Shown here piece by piece: positions 25,285 through 35,260 of a stretch of DNA of 62,000 nt (position 1 is the first letter of the stretch; the number at the start of each line of letters is the position of its first letter). The stretch is from assembly GCA_009746045.1 (NCBI GenBank), contig RPFO01000154.1, positions 631,496 to 693,495 on the forward strand, written 5' to 3'. The DNA is from Mesostigma viride. Its lineage: Eukaryota > Streptophyta > Mesostigmatophyceae > Mesostigmatales > Mesostigmataceae. A program made the translations under genes and the position numbers. The notes beneath the pieces were generated by a model. The model searched no databases and was not told the DNA's origin. It saw nothing but the letters and a program-made list of their open reading frames with translations.

Positions 25285-25390
25285 CCCCATGGATGATGCC
25301 TTGATTGCCTTCAACATTTAGCCATGCTTTGTCTATAATGGGACCCCCATGGATGTTGCATTAAGAATTTAGCCATGCTATGCCATGCAG
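25285..25390 (+). repeat. Dispersed repeat, copy 1
   Basis: CCCCCATGGATGATGCC...CTATGCCATGCAG is nearly identical to 61904-62000, apart from a 9-bp internal extra block here (TTGATTGCC). Confidence 0.85.
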
Positions 25391-25604
25391 AGAGATGCTC
25401 TCTGTCGAGAAGCCATGCCCTAGCTCTTGTATAGCCATGATGATGACCTTCCTCCCCCGTGCCAGGATCCCCCCCTTAGGCGGGTTGAACCTGAGACAGC
25501 ATGGTGGTGCGGGTGCCTTGGTGCACCTAGAGCACGGGTAGCTTACATTCCCACCCTTGCATGAAGTAGCCTAGGATGTATTAAAAGCCATATGCCCCTT
25601 CTCA

Positions 25605-25725
25605 GGGATATGTGCTACATTGACTCCCAACGGAGTGATGTTGATAATTAATTCATTAATTAATTCATAAATTAAACTTGTGCTCCCGTTGGGGAGTCAC
25701 GGAGCACCGGAGTGCTTTTAATCCC
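25605..25725. repeat. Short foldback repeat with AT-rich core
   Basis: The left arm GCTACATTGACTCCCAACGG and right arm GTGCTCCCGTTGGGGAGTCA are imperfect inverses around about 35 bp of TTAATTCATTAA. Confidence 0.7.
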
Positions 25726-25730
25726 TGTAT

Positions 25731-25820
25731 CAAGGAGACTGAAAACTGGGCTGGGACCACTAGGTCGTCCAGCAACATCTGGGTGTAGTTCGTGACAGGT
25801 TTCCCTACCCTTTTGGCCAT
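25731..25820 (-). pseudogene. Inverted LINE 3' fragment
   Basis: The minus strand of this stretch matches 23287-23360 of the first LINE remnant (AGGGTAGGGAAAC...CCCAGATGTTGCTGG...GGTCCCAGCCCAGTTT). Confidence 0.8.
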
Positions 25821-26060
25821 GCCATACAATGAAGCCACGCGCTTTATTTTAAAAGCCACGCGCTTTATTTCAGTAATCATGTACATGTGTGCCTACGATG
25901 AGCCACACATAGTGGTCTACGAGCCACGAGGTAGCCATGGCTGACGGCGGAGCTCATAACTTTCACGTTTGAGCCCCAAATTCAGCTGTGAATATCACTA
26001 TCGCTTCGTCTTTCTAAGACGCACATGCTGATATAATTTTCCGAATCTAAAACGCAATAT

Positions 26061-26310
26061 ATGACGAGCAAACGTCCTTTGACGCAACGCAGTTTGGCGG
26101 ATGCGCTCGCCCATGAAAATGCGGCAGCTGCGGCTGCAGCTTCGCCATCAGGTCCGGCAGGCAGCGGTGACACTAGTCGTGCACTGGTGGTCACCCAGCA
26201 ACCCCCCGGGCTTAATGCCTCGCCATCGGCATCGCCTGACCCGAAACGCACCCGCCCAGCCGACAAAACAGGATGGTCCCGCCCCTCGGAACCGCGCTTT
26301 CGGCCCCACC
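26061..26310 (+). pseudogene. LINE ORF1-like protein, part 1 of 3 (5' piece)
   Basis: An ATG at 26061 opens an Ala/Pro/Ser-rich frame (MTSKRPLTQRSLADALAHEN). Copia-1 interrupts it after the CCACC duplication at 26306-26310. The frame resumes at 32476 without shift. The product is probably an RNA-binding ORF1 protein of a non-LTR retrotransposon, inferred from part 2. Confidence 0.7.
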
Positions 26311-26661
26311 AGTTAAAGCCCGACCGGCTCAGCTATGGCGGTCGGCCACGTTGAACTTGGGATAAGGTGAACACAGAGAACTGCTGTCGGAGCTGGCCCA
26401 CCACTGGTTTATGTCTTAGCCAGCAAACCCTATCCGGTTAGCCGTAACCGTGGGACAAGCTAGCCGTCCGTACTGACCCGGATAAGGCCCCGGACTGCAT
26501 GGGGCCTAGGTGCGGCGCCGGCCCTAGGCGCCGCCCTTAGACCGGTCGCCCGCATCGGACCGCCGGATTATAGCCGGCGGCTGAGCGGACGCAAGCGGAA
26601 GGCGTGCGGACGGACATGGGGAACTCAGAGCCAGATCCTAGGGCTCTAGAGTTACTCAACT
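26311..26661 (-). repeat. copia-1 3' LTR
   Basis: It matches 32126-32470 over its full length, apart from small indels. The plus-strand ends are AGTTAAAG and CTCAACT. The adjoining purine-rich AAAGAACAAAAGAG on the minus strand (about 26669-26683) could be the polypurine tract. Confidence 0.93.
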
Positions 26662-27038
26662 CCGACATACTCTTTTGTTCTTTGATTAATTATCAAAATA
26701 ATTACATCAAATGCAGACCATACAAAACCCTCTAAGGTAGGGCACTCAAGGGGGCCTCAAGGCCGTCAAAATCACCACGGTATCGACCCGCGCCCTTGTG
26801 ATCACACATGAGTAGTGATGTAATAAGTATCGAGAAAAAACAACTATGCCACCAGACAAAAGGTGACCCATTTATTAGGACCAGTGACCCGCCGACGGGC
26901 CCAAGGCACCGTCCAACGTGGCTAGGGTATGGTCAGGACAAGCAAAAAAAACTACCACCATGATATTCGTGAATGCTAGCAACACAGGGTGAGTTATGGC
27001 TGTATTCATAAAGCGCCCGAGCCGTAACCCTGTGTGGC

Positions 27039-29357
27039 TCACGGGTGTTGCATCGTCATGCGCTTGCGCAACACTGCGTACTGCGGGGCAGCCTCCCGCG
27101 CCTCCTTGGTGAGTGCATCCGCGGGATTGAGTTCATCCGCGATGTGCTGGAGACGCGTGACGCAGGAGGCCGCCTCAGCGAGTACGAGGTAATCAACGTC
27201 CTGTGACCGCGCATAGGGATTGTCAAGGAAGGCCAAACAACTTTGTGAGTCAGTGTGCACCGTGCTAGTCCAGTGAAGAGTGAACCCACACGAGCCAAAT
27301 ACCCAACCCAGCAAGTACCGCAGCCACATGCCATGTGAGATAGCTGAAACAATGCCCCGGCATTCAGCCGTGTTGGGGCTAGTGGCAATGCGGCTGTGCA
27401 AGCGCGAGTACCAATCTAACAACATGCCAGGCTGTCCCTCATTGCTGATAAAGAACAGTGCCCCCATGCGGGCCCGCACTTGGCTGACTGTGCGCGTCTC
27501 TAGATTAGCATCCGTCACTATCTCGAGGTGCACCGGCTGTGAGCAATCGAGCCCACGAAGCACAATGCCGGGCGTCATGGCCAGCTGCCGCCGAACATGA
27601 ATGGACCCTAGTCCTTCCAGCACATCATCGGGCAGGCGAGCGAGCACCGCCAAATCAGGTGCCACCGTGTCCGCCAACCACCCGAGCTTGCCCTTAACCG
27701 AGGGCCCATGGGTTGCCAACAGCGGGGACGGGAGGTCGGCCAGCAGGTCAACCACATAGTTGCGGCTATCCTGCATGTGCATGACCCATTCGCCAGAACG
27801 CGAATCCCGCTGCAACGTAGACTGCACGCCGCAAAACACCACGGGTTTACCCTCCTCATGATCCACCGCCCTGCCCAGGGGAAACTTAGCCGCCACTGCA
27901 GCAAGAAACTGGGTAGCAAAGGTGCGAGGTGCCACCAGCTTGAAGTCATCGCCATGCCACACGAAGAGGGCTGGCTCGCCAGGGACGCCGGTGGGGACCA
28001 CAAAGAAGTTAGGATCCGCGCGATGGTACGTGGCCCCTAAGCTCTGCAAGACCTCCTCCGCGGAAATGCGGAAGATGATGGGAGAGCTCTGCAGCCCCTC
28101 CACCCCTGTCAACAGCTCGATATACTCGCTGCCAATGGTGCCATCCTGCCAGACCACCGGGACCTTCACCACGTAGCGGGTGCCTTGCCATGTTTGCTGC
28201 GCGACCCCAGCGTCGCTGTGGAGGAATGCCCGCTGAAAGTCACCGCACCACATCCCGTAGTCCTTGCCCGCGTTCCGCTTGCCCAAGTAGATGACCGTCA
28301 GTAGCCGATGCGAAACATGGTTGAGCCCAGGGGTATAAAGATCCTTGGCGTCCAGCGGGGAGGACCCCTTCGTCTCCGTGACCACGGGCCTTACCCGGAA
28401 CACCACCGAAGAGTTGGTCTCGTCCGGCTTGTAGGTGAGCACGAACTTCAACCGCAACCGCGTGGCCCCGGCTGGCACACTCTCCAATCCTCGGTAGACC
28501 TCGCGCTCTCGCCACTGCTCCTTGGCTCGAATGAACGCGTCGCGCCACAAAGCAAACTTGAGAGGATCTTGACAGTCCAGGACAAGTTGCTCCCACGTCA
28601 CAGGGCTATCCGCCGCCAGTGAGTGTGAGTGGAGGCCGAAGCTGCGCGGGTGCCAATCCTGAGGCTGAATGATGGACTGGACGAGCGGCGGTGTGGAAAA
28701 CGCCGCCATCGGTAAGCGCCGCACGACGCCGGGCTGCCCGACCACCACCCCCAATGGAGCGTGGTACTCGCGAAGCGGGATGCTGCCCACCCCCGCGACT
28801 GACAGCAAGTCAGCGGACACTGAGAACCCCGGGTATGATACGAAAGGTTCGCCCAGCAAGGCCACATCCTCGTAGCCATCCACGACGTGAAACGGCGTGT
28901 CAATGCCCAACACCGGCAGCACCACCATCCCGGTAACTTGATATGCCGAAGTGCCTGCAAAGTCGGTCACCGATTTGTACGGCGACTCTAGCACTGGATA
29001 CAGGGTGGCTGCCCGACGAGAGATAATAGACACGGATGCTTGCGTGTCCACAGCCACCAGCTGCCACGGTCTACACGTAGGAAACAAGGCTGACTTAACC
29101 GGCCTGACCCCCTGTGAGAGAGTTTTGACCTGAGCCACCCCTGATGCAGCTTTCGCTTTAAGCGCCTGAGCACGCCACAAGGCCGTGACCGTTGAAGCCA
29201 GGTCCCTAGGTGGGCGAGGCGCATGGGCAGGACCCTGACCCTCCGGCGAGGCCACGCTAGGCGGGCCTCCCACATTATCCGTGGCTAGCACAGGAGGTGA
29301 GTCACTACGTGCACTAGGTCCCGTCAAACCCACCCCATCCTCATCCCACCCATCCAC
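27039..29357 (-). CDS. copia-1 pol: protease-like domain, reverse transcriptase, RNase H
   Basis: 772-codon frame, stop at 27039. It has no good start and probably continues the upstream integrase frame after a break at the G run near 29381-29388. Near residue 100, QLVAVDTQASVSII with VALLGEPF about 70 residues later resembles a retropepsin (catalytic DT-x and the LLG motif), although Q replaces the usual Gly. Reverse transcriptase follows: RLRLKFVLTY, GDFQRAFLHSD with the first catalytic Asp, and FVWHGDDFKLVAP with the Asp pair. RNase H starts HLEIVTDANLETRTVSQVRA and ends LNPADALTKEAREAA. The protease-like domain lies between integrase and reverse transcriptase, not before the integrase. 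Confidence 0.88.
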   Translation of the reverse strand: MDGWDEDGVGLTGPSARSDSPPVLATDNVGGPPSVASPEGQGPAHAPRPPRDLASTVTALWRAQALKAKAASGVAQVKTLSQGVRPVKSALFPTCRPWQLVAVDTQASVSIISRRAATLYPVLESPYKSVTDFAGTSAYQVTGMVVLPVLGIDTPFHVVDGYEDVALLGEPFVSYPGFSVSADLLSVAGVGSIPLREYHAPLGVVVGQPGVVRRLPMAAFSTPPLVQSIIQPQDWHPRSFGLHSHSLAADSPVTWEQLVLDCQDPLKFALWRDAFIRAKEQWREREVYRGLESVPAGATRLRLKFVLTYKPDETNSSVVFRVRPVVTETKGSSPLDAKDLYTPGLNHVSHRLLTVIYLGKRNAGKDYGMWCGDFQRAFLHSDAGVAQQTWQGTRYVVKVPVVWQDGTIGSEYIELLTGVEGLQSSPIIFRISAEEVLQSLGATYHRADPNFFVVPTGVPGEPALFVWHGDDFKLVAPRTFATQFLAAVAAKFPLGRAVDHEEGKPVVFCGVQSTLQRDSRSGEWVMHMQDSRNYVVDLLADLPSPLLATHGPSVKGKLGWLADTVAPDLAVLARLPDDVLEGLGSIHVRRQLAMTPGIVLRGLDCSQPVHLEIVTDANLETRTVSQVRARMGALFFISNEGQPGMLLDWYSRLHSRIATSPNTAECRGIVSAISHGMWLRYLLGWVFGSCGFTLHWTSTVHTDSQSCLAFLDNPYARSQDVDYLVLAEAASCVTRLQHIADELNPADALTKEAREAAPQYAVLRKRMTMQHP

Positions 29358-30347
29358 GGGGTCATATTGGGGCCCAGGGGAGGGGGGGGTGTAGCTGTGT
29401 CTGCCCCTGGGAGCGACCCGTGGGGTACCACCTCAGATGCTACGACAGGCGCATTATCCTTCACTACCCACCCCAGTGCCCTGTTGGCTGCCAGCTCACT
29501 CTCCATGCTATCCCCTTGCTTATAGCCTGCCACCGATGCCCATGGTACCCTATACACCCGATCATTCCACTCTATGTCTATGACCCGCAGCGGCCAGTCT
29601 AACTTTGTGATGGCCCCAGGCCCCTGCATGGTGCCCCGTTTGCCGCTGGGCGAGCTCTCCTTGTGGAACATGACCAACTGCCCGACCTCAAAAGCGCTAG
29701 ACAAATCAGGCAGCGTGGCATCCTTGAGCCGCAGCTTGGCGGCGGTATCCTGTAGATGCTGTTGGTATGCCTCTACTACCTCGGGTGAGTAGGTGCCCGC
29801 TGACAGCCCCCGAGGCGTGACTAGCCCAAAGCCCTTGACATCAAGCACGTGCCTATGGTTGCACACATGCATGAGCTCCTTGCACCACGCCGTCTTGACC
29901 GCGTAGGATTTGCCATGTGGGTTATCCTGTCGCTTGGCTGCCACAGTCTTGACATAGCTTACAGTGCGATCTATCATGCCCATATTGCCGTGATCCTCAC
30001 GCCCCACGATGACCACGGCCTCCATCCCCGGCAAACCTTGCACACAGCGGAACTGCTGGTCTAGCATGAGCTCCACTACGGGATGAAAGAAAGCCAGGCT
30101 GATCTTGATAGCCCTGTGCAGGTCAGCCTCAAACATGTGAGGCAGCGGCTCAATGTAGGTGGCCTTGCTGAACCTATCCTTGACTATGAAATAGGTGTCC
30201 CCCCCTTCCATGTGCATGACATCCCCCACAAGGTACCCTCGCTCCAAGGGTGGAGTCTTGGCATGCCGCCTACGCGACTTCTTCCTGATCTTGATGCAGG
30301 CAGGACACTGAGCACGCACATTCTTCAGCTCGTTGTATAAAGGTGCC
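29324..30347 (-). CDS. copia-1 integrase
   Basis: It continues the gag frame after a -1 break near 30325-30335, inside the integrase zinc finger (HRAYGH at the gag end, then CPACIK here). The core reads GDVMHMEGGDTYFIVKDRFS, then ELMLDQQF and GMIDRTVSYVK. Compared with copia-2 and copia-3 the usual D-D-E residues appear as E-D-D. A C-terminal GPGAITKLDWPLRVIDIEW resembles the DNA-binding tail. Confidence 0.78.
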
Positions 30348-32106
30348 CCAACATGTGTGCCCCCTCTACCTCGGCTTGGGCCTCATGCCCGTATGCACGG
30401 TGCATCTGGTATGCTAACAGTTTCAGGGTGACAGCCTGAGGTGCAGTGGCATTGTCAGGATTCTCAACAGGTGGGGTGACTACTGGGGTAGTGACATTGG
30501 CTAACTGGGCAGCTTCAGAGGCTGCACGAAAGGCCGCCCGTGTGAGCACCTTGCCAATGTGAAGATCCACACTAGGGTGGTGTGTACCGAGAACATCTGC
30601 CCGCCCAGCATTCTCTTGCACTGTCACAACATTCCTCATAGGCCCAACCGCCCCAGTATCTAGCTGGGGTGCTGCAGTAGTGCTTGGTCGCTCGGCGTTG
30701 TACACACCCGACCTAGAAGACACCACATTGCTTAGGTCACGCATTGTAGACCCGTGCTCAGGAAGCACGTGATCCTGGCGCGACAGAGCCAGAGCAGCAT
30801 CAACGGATTGCGTGAGCACATCACGGAATGAGACAGAGGATGCAGTCACGTTGCTTTTAGGAACGACGTCAGGCTCTACGACGGCCCGGTTCAGCGTGAC
30901 GCATTGAGCAAAAGAAGGGGTATCGAGCGTGCTCTCACCTGACTTTCGTGCTGCCCGTCGCTCTGCCCACTCCTCGCGTGTGCCGTGGACGACGATGCGC
31001 TTGGCCTTGCACGCCTCCACGCTGTGACCACGCAGAACGTCGTGGCACTTGCGGCAAAGGTTGTCCTCGAGCTCCAGGTCCGGGCGAACTCGGCAGTCAT
31101 CCCGGACATGGCGACGTCCGAAGCAGCGCTCACAGCGTTGCTTGCGGTCAGTAGACGCCCCCTGCTGCCGCTTGGCCGGGGGATTATCACCCTGCTTGGC
31201 GTCGCCACCATGCCCGCGCTTGCGCCCTCGCTGGCCCCCGTTGTTGCCGTGGCCGACGACCTTTTTCAGGATGGCCGTAAGCTCCGACCGCGTAATTGGA
31301 GCCTCTGCGCCTGAAGAAGAAGACGCGCCGGCATCCACCTTGCGCAGGGATGGCAGAGCAGCCGAGGCAGCCGGCTTGGACTGCGCACTCTTGAAGCATG
31401 AGATCAAATACAGCATGCCCTCGTCGAAACTGACGGCACTCTTCTTTTTGAGTTCCGTCGCTATGGTCAGATGCACATCCGACGACAGGTCGCATTTCTT
31501 GAGAAATCGATTGCACAGGAAAATGGGCTTGAGAGTATCTAGCAGCTTGTGCTTGTGCACGAAGACCTGGAAATCACGTGCAGCCCCGGGCAAATTTGCC
31601 TTATTAACTGCATAGCCCTCGAAGTCATTGAAGGCTTGCTCGTCGGCCTCTTCCTTAGACCGCGACAAGTGGGCATCTAGACCGTTGTAAAAAACTTCCC
31701 AGGTTTGTTTGTTGTCGTCCGCAATGCGAACTAGATTGGCAATGTTTGGGTGCTTTGTTGTACTGCAGAATACTGCACGGAACTTGCCAATCAGCTCCGA
31801 ATCTTTGTCTGCGCGTCCATCGCGCAGACGCTTGAGAGCAGCTAGAAAATCTGCTGCGTCGTCCGCCGTATAGTCGGCAGGTAGATCCGCGGGCACCTCC
31901 GTTTGCTTGAGAGGGCCGCGATTCAGTGCATCGTCAGCAGCAAGCATCAGATGCTTGAACTGCTTGGCCAGTTCAGGTTGCGCCACGAGGGTTTGCATCA
32001 ACCTCGTGGCCTCGTCCGCACTAAAGCGTGGCAGGACGGACCCTGCGGCCTCGCCACTTGGCGTATCTGTGTGTTCGCCCGTGCGGCTCCGTGTACCGGA
32101 AGCCAT
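30325..32106 (-). CDS. copia-1 gag with double zinc knuckle
   Basis: 593 codons, ATG at 32106, only 20 bp from the LTR edge. The N-terminal helical region is the capsid-like part (KFRAVFCSTTKHPNIANLVR, LLDTLKPIFLCNRFLKKCDL). A basic stretch follows, then CERCFGRRHVRDDC and CRKCHDVLRGHSVEAC, two CCHC-type knuckles for RNA binding. The frame ends in the first half of the integrase zinc finger. A lone LDTGAVG at about residue 490 could be read as a protease motif but lacks the flanking strands. Confidence 0.82.
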   Translation of the reverse strand: MASGTRSRTGEHTDTPSGEAAGSVLPRFSADEATRLMQTLVAQPELAKQFKHLMLAADDALNRGPLKQTEVPADLPADYTADDAADFLAALKRLRDGRADKDSELIGKFRAVFCSTTKHPNIANLVRIADDNKQTWEVFYNGLDAHLSRSKEEADEQAFNDFEGYAVNKANLPGAARDFQVFVHKHKLLDTLKPIFLCNRFLKKCDLSSDVHLTIATELKKKSAVSFDEGMLYLISCFKSAQSKPAASAALPSLRKVDAGASSSSGAEAPITRSELTAILKKVVGHGNNGGQRGRKRGHGGDAKQGDNPPAKRQQGASTDRKQRCERCFGRRHVRDDCRVRPDLELEDNLCRKCHDVLRGHSVEACKAKRIVVHGTREEWAERRAARKSGESTLDTPSFAQCVTLNRAVVEPDVVPKSNVTASSVSFRDVLTQSVDAALALSRQDHVLPEHGSTMRDLSNVVSSRSGVYNAERPSTTAAPQLDTGAVGPMRNVVTVQENAGRADVLGTHHPSVDLHIGKVLTRAAFRAASEAAQLANVTTPVVTPPVENPDNATAPQAVTLKLLAYQMHRAYGHEAQAEVEGAHMLGHLYTTS

Positions 32107-32125
32107 CGGGATTATTATGAATACA

Positions 32126-32470
32126 AGTTAAAGCCCGACCGGCTCAGCTATGGCGGTCGGCCACGTTGAACTTGGGATAAGGTGAACACAGAGAACTGCT
32201 GTCGGAGCTGGCCCACCACTGGTTTATGTCTTAGCCAGCAAACCCTATCCGGTTAGCCGTAACCGTGGGACAAGCTAGCCGTCCGTACTGACCCGGATAA
32301 GGCCCCGGACTGGGGCCTAGGTGGCGCCGGCCCTAGGCGCCGCCCTTAGACCGGTCGCCCGCATCGGACCGCCGGATTATAGCCGGCGGCTGAGCGGACG
32401 CTAGCGGAAGGCGTGCGGACGGACATGGGGAACTCAGAGCCAGATCCTAGGGCTCTAGAGTTACTCAACT
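32126..32470 (-). repeat. copia-1 5' LTR
   Basis: Partner of 26311-26661. On the minus strand it starts AGTTGAG and ends CTTTAACT, with gag starting 20 bp downstream, so the leader and primer-binding region are very short. Confidence 0.93.
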
Positions 32471-32475
32471 CCACC

Positions 32476-33451
32476 CTTTCAAGGTCGATGATCACGACTG
32501 GACCAACATGTCTCCGGACGATGCTATGGACTGCATCTTCTACGGGGACTACGCCTCGCTTTACGACCTGTGCCTCCATCTCTACGACCAAGGTCGCCTC
32601 CTCCACAGCAACGGCAGCCGCTGGCAAGCCCACGGTGCCATATGCTTGGCTGCCCCCGCCCCCAGCTCCAGCACGCCATCCTCAACTCCCTCCTCCAGCG
32701 CTCTGACGGCGAGATCTGGGCTCCATCCATCTCCGCCTCCACCCTCCGTTCCGTCAGTCACGGAAGCCTTTCAGCAGCACGTGACCCCCCTTGCTGCATC
32801 TGACGTCGCAGCAATGGGTGGCACGCTGGCTGCTGAACTTCCTCACATTTCCACCGCCGCCGCCTCCACCTCCACTGCCATTTCCGCCTCCACTGCCGAC
32901 ATCAAAGCCCAGCTCCTCGACCTCGACCAATGCCTTCAAGCCACCGCCAACGCCCTTGAGAGCTTGCATGACACCGCCGGCCTCACCGCCCAGGCGGTGA
33001 AGGACATCGCCGCCCAGCCGGCTCCTGCTGGCCCGGCCGGCGATGCTCCCTCCACCTGGGCAGACTTGCTTAAGCAACACACCACCTCCACCACCTCCAC
33101 CATCTCGGCACAACTCAAGCAACAAGCCCTCGACCTTCGCGAGGAAGCCGACATCGCCCGGCGCAGCCACAATGTCATCGTCAAGCACTTCGACCAGCAG
33201 GTAGGTGAGACCTCCACGAGCCTTCTTGAGGCATTTAAGCGCGCCATTCTTGCCCCCATGTTACTCACTGGTGAGCTGGACATGTCGGCTGTCCGCCTCC
33301 CCCGCGCGCGGGGGAAGGCTGGCCCGGCACCCGTGCTCCTCACCTTTAAGTACATGGCGGACAAGCTGGTGTGGCCGCAAGAAGCTCTCGGAGACTCGCT
33401 TCACGCTGGACGACGACTTGACCCTGGCCCAGCAACAGCGGCGACGCGAGC
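32476..33451 (+). pseudogene. LINE ORF1-like protein, part 2 of 3
   Basis: Once copia-1 and one CCACC are discounted, the frame from part 1 runs straight into DDHDWTNMSPDDAMDCIFYG. A Ser/Thr/Ala-rich region and a coiled-coil-like stretch follow (KQQALDLREEADIARRSHN). The C-terminal part changes frame near 33370-33390 into RKKLSETRFTLDDDLTLAQQ, which resembles the C-terminal domain of L1-type ORF1 proteins. Copia-2 interrupts it at the CGAGC duplication (33447-33451). Confidence 0.7.
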
Positions 33452-34150
33452 AGTTAACGCCAAGCGCATTGGCGTGTACCTGATTCGGCATATCTTGGCG
33501 ATTCCAGCGGCACCGGAACGAGTTCATTCCGACAAGTATCAAGAAAGTTATGGCGTTCCGACTTCCCGGTCGCGCGCGAGCGCGAGCCGGCTGTTCGTCT
33601 AAGTCGGACGTGAATATTTGCCGACGACATATGGGGTCGACAGTAATTCCTGGGCTGACAGGAATTAGGTGCTGAACCTACGACGGTATTGGATTAATAC
33701 GTCGTACGCAGGAAATAGGAACCTTAACCTGTGGTCTGTTGGTACCGCAGGCTTAGTCCTGGACTTCTAGGTGCAGATGCAATAGTCACTGTGGACTGTG
33801 CTCTGTGGTCACTGTGCCTGTATGGCAGACCTACTGTATAGGAACTGGGCGCTGTACAGGTAGTGAATACTGTACCGGGAGTGTTATTACTGAGCAGGCC
33901 TCCTAGGCTGCTCAGGACTAGCAAGCACAGTGCACAAGTATATAAGGAATATTTAGGCCCGTGCCAATTGGGCATCTCTTGCGAGCCCGCCTCACGTGTG
34001 TTGCCTTGACTTGGCAAACTCGTGTACAAGCACTCACGTGCACGAGTGCTGTAAGCCTATAAATTTAACAAAGCTCCGTTTCCAACCATATTCACACATT
34101 GCTGCATTGCAACCATATCCTTACACATTGCGTTTATAAAAACGTTAACT
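33452..34150 (+). repeat. copia-2 5' LTR
   Basis: 699 bp from AGTTAACGCC to AACGTTAACT. A TATA-like TATATAAGG lies at 33939-33947. A short open frame at its start is shared by both LTRs. Confidence 0.95.
33939..33947 (+). promoter_or_regulatory. TATA box in copia-2 5' LTR
   Basis: TATATAAGG, also present in the 3' LTR at 61496-61504, placed so that transcription would start within the LTR. Confidence 0.6.
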
Positions 34151-34246
34151 CAAATTACAACAAGCAGTCTCGACGGAACGGCCAGGAGGGTCGTTGCTGT
34201 TTGCTGCGTGCAGCGTTGACGACGCGAGAAGCTCGTCAGGTGTCGG

Positions 34247-35167
34247 ATGGTGCAGGAAGAACAACGGCAGCAGAATTTCCGGTTTCGGCAGTCTGCTGGT
34301 GGTTCAATTTCGCCTGAATTGCGTCGTGTGGTTCGAGATTTATCTTTATTGCTTGCAGATTGTCCACCTGTTAATCGCAACTTTGTGCAATTCGTCGACG
34401 ACCAGGTCGAGGATTGGGAGCGAATTCTGCAGCACGTCCGAACCATCGTCATTCCGGAGCACCGGAGCATCGACGACATCAAGCAAGAGCTGCACGGTTT
34501 GATCGGTATCCAGACTGTGATTACAGCATTAGCTGAGCGGGTGCGTGCGGAGTTGGCGGCCAGGCGAGGAGAAGCTGCGGAGACAGCTGGTGCAGTGCGA
34601 CACGAGTTCGTGCAGGCAGCAGCGGGTGCGGGTGTACCACGTACGTTCGCAGGCGTAATCGGCGACGAGGGTGTTGCAGCGGGACCAGTTCGACGTGAGC
34701 GACGCGGAGCGGAGCGCTACAGGCGGCTGGCAGAGGTCGAGGCGGCTGCGGAAGCCATCACCGGAGGTCAGCGTGCGGCACGAGTCGGCAGGATTCCGGA
34801 CCGAGGAAGGGTTCCTTTTCAGGAACTGCCCCAACCCCTTCGCGTTCGTGTGACGCGTTGGGAAGAGTTCGCCCCTCTTGGTTACGACCGTGACCTTGAG
34901 GTGGGAGCTGTGGGGGTCGCTGGTCTAGGCGACGAGGAGCTTGGCGACCGCGAGGTGCCAAGATACAATCCGCGGGGTGTTAACGACGGGTTGTCACCTG
35001 TCTACTACACTAACGGTGACGACGCTGTCATCGCGGGCCGACAGCGGGCCGACGACGGCGCAGCGGGTAGCAGGGTGCCAGAGCTTATCGTTGTGAGCGA
35101 CAGCGACAGTGACAGCGACAAGGAGAACCAGGAAGCGCCCGCGGGTGAACGTGGTGGTCTTGACTGA
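34247..35167 (+). CDS. copia-2 upstream ORF of unknown function
   Basis: 306 codons, ATG at 34247, lying between the LTR and gag. The N-terminal half is helical (ELRRVVRDLSLLLADCPPVN, FVDDQVEDWERILQHVRTIV). The C-terminus is acidic and Ser/Asp-rich (VSDSDSDSDKENQE). No known domain was recognised. Copia-3 has an ORF in the same place (51590-52300) with a similar helical style. It may be an extra structural or regulatory protein, or the N-terminal part of gag on a separate frame. Confidence 0.65.
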   Translation: MVQEEQRQQNFRFRQSAGGSISPELRRVVRDLSLLLADCPPVNRNFVQFVDDQVEDWERILQHVRTIVIPEHRSIDDIKQELHGLIGIQTVITALAERVRAELAARRGEAAETAGAVRHEFVQAAAGAGVPRTFAGVIGDEGVAAGPVRRERRGAERYRRLAEVEAAAEAITGGQRAARVGRIPDRGRVPFQELPQPLRVRVTRWEEFAPLGYDRDLEVGAVGVAGLGDEELGDREVPRYNPRGVNDGLSPVYYTNGDDAVIAGRQRADDGAAGSRVPELIVVSDSDSDSDKENQEAPAGERGGLD

Positions 35168-35260
35168 GTGGTAACACTTGTCATTTTCCTTTCTTGTTCA
35201 GTAGCTTATATTGCTGCTTGGCCACTTGACTGGCTGTAGCAGATCTGAACAGAGGCCATC

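Larger units (their letters stand above)
26311..32470 (-). mobile_element. copia-1: complete Ty1/copia-like LTR retrotransposon
   Basis: 6,160 bp on the minus strand, with LTRs at 26311-26661 and 32126-32470 and an exact 5-bp duplication CCACC at 26306-26310 and 32471-32475. It encodes gag with two zinc knuckles, integrase, a protease-like domain, reverse transcriptase and RNase H, in that order. The LTRs start AGTT and end AACT. They differ mainly by small indels near 26497-26515, so the insertion is recent. The coding region has two frame breaks. Confidence 0.92.

Noticed and set aside
30600-30680. LDTGAVG in copia-1 gag as the true protease
   Set aside because: Isolated triplet without the flanking hydrophobic strands or a matching LLG motif; the VDTQAS...LLGEPF segment fits better. 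Kept as an alternative to test.
33445-33602. C-terminal extension of the LINE ORF1 into copia-2
   Set aside because: The reading is LTR sequence, also found at 61000-61156; it is a fusion caused by insertion.
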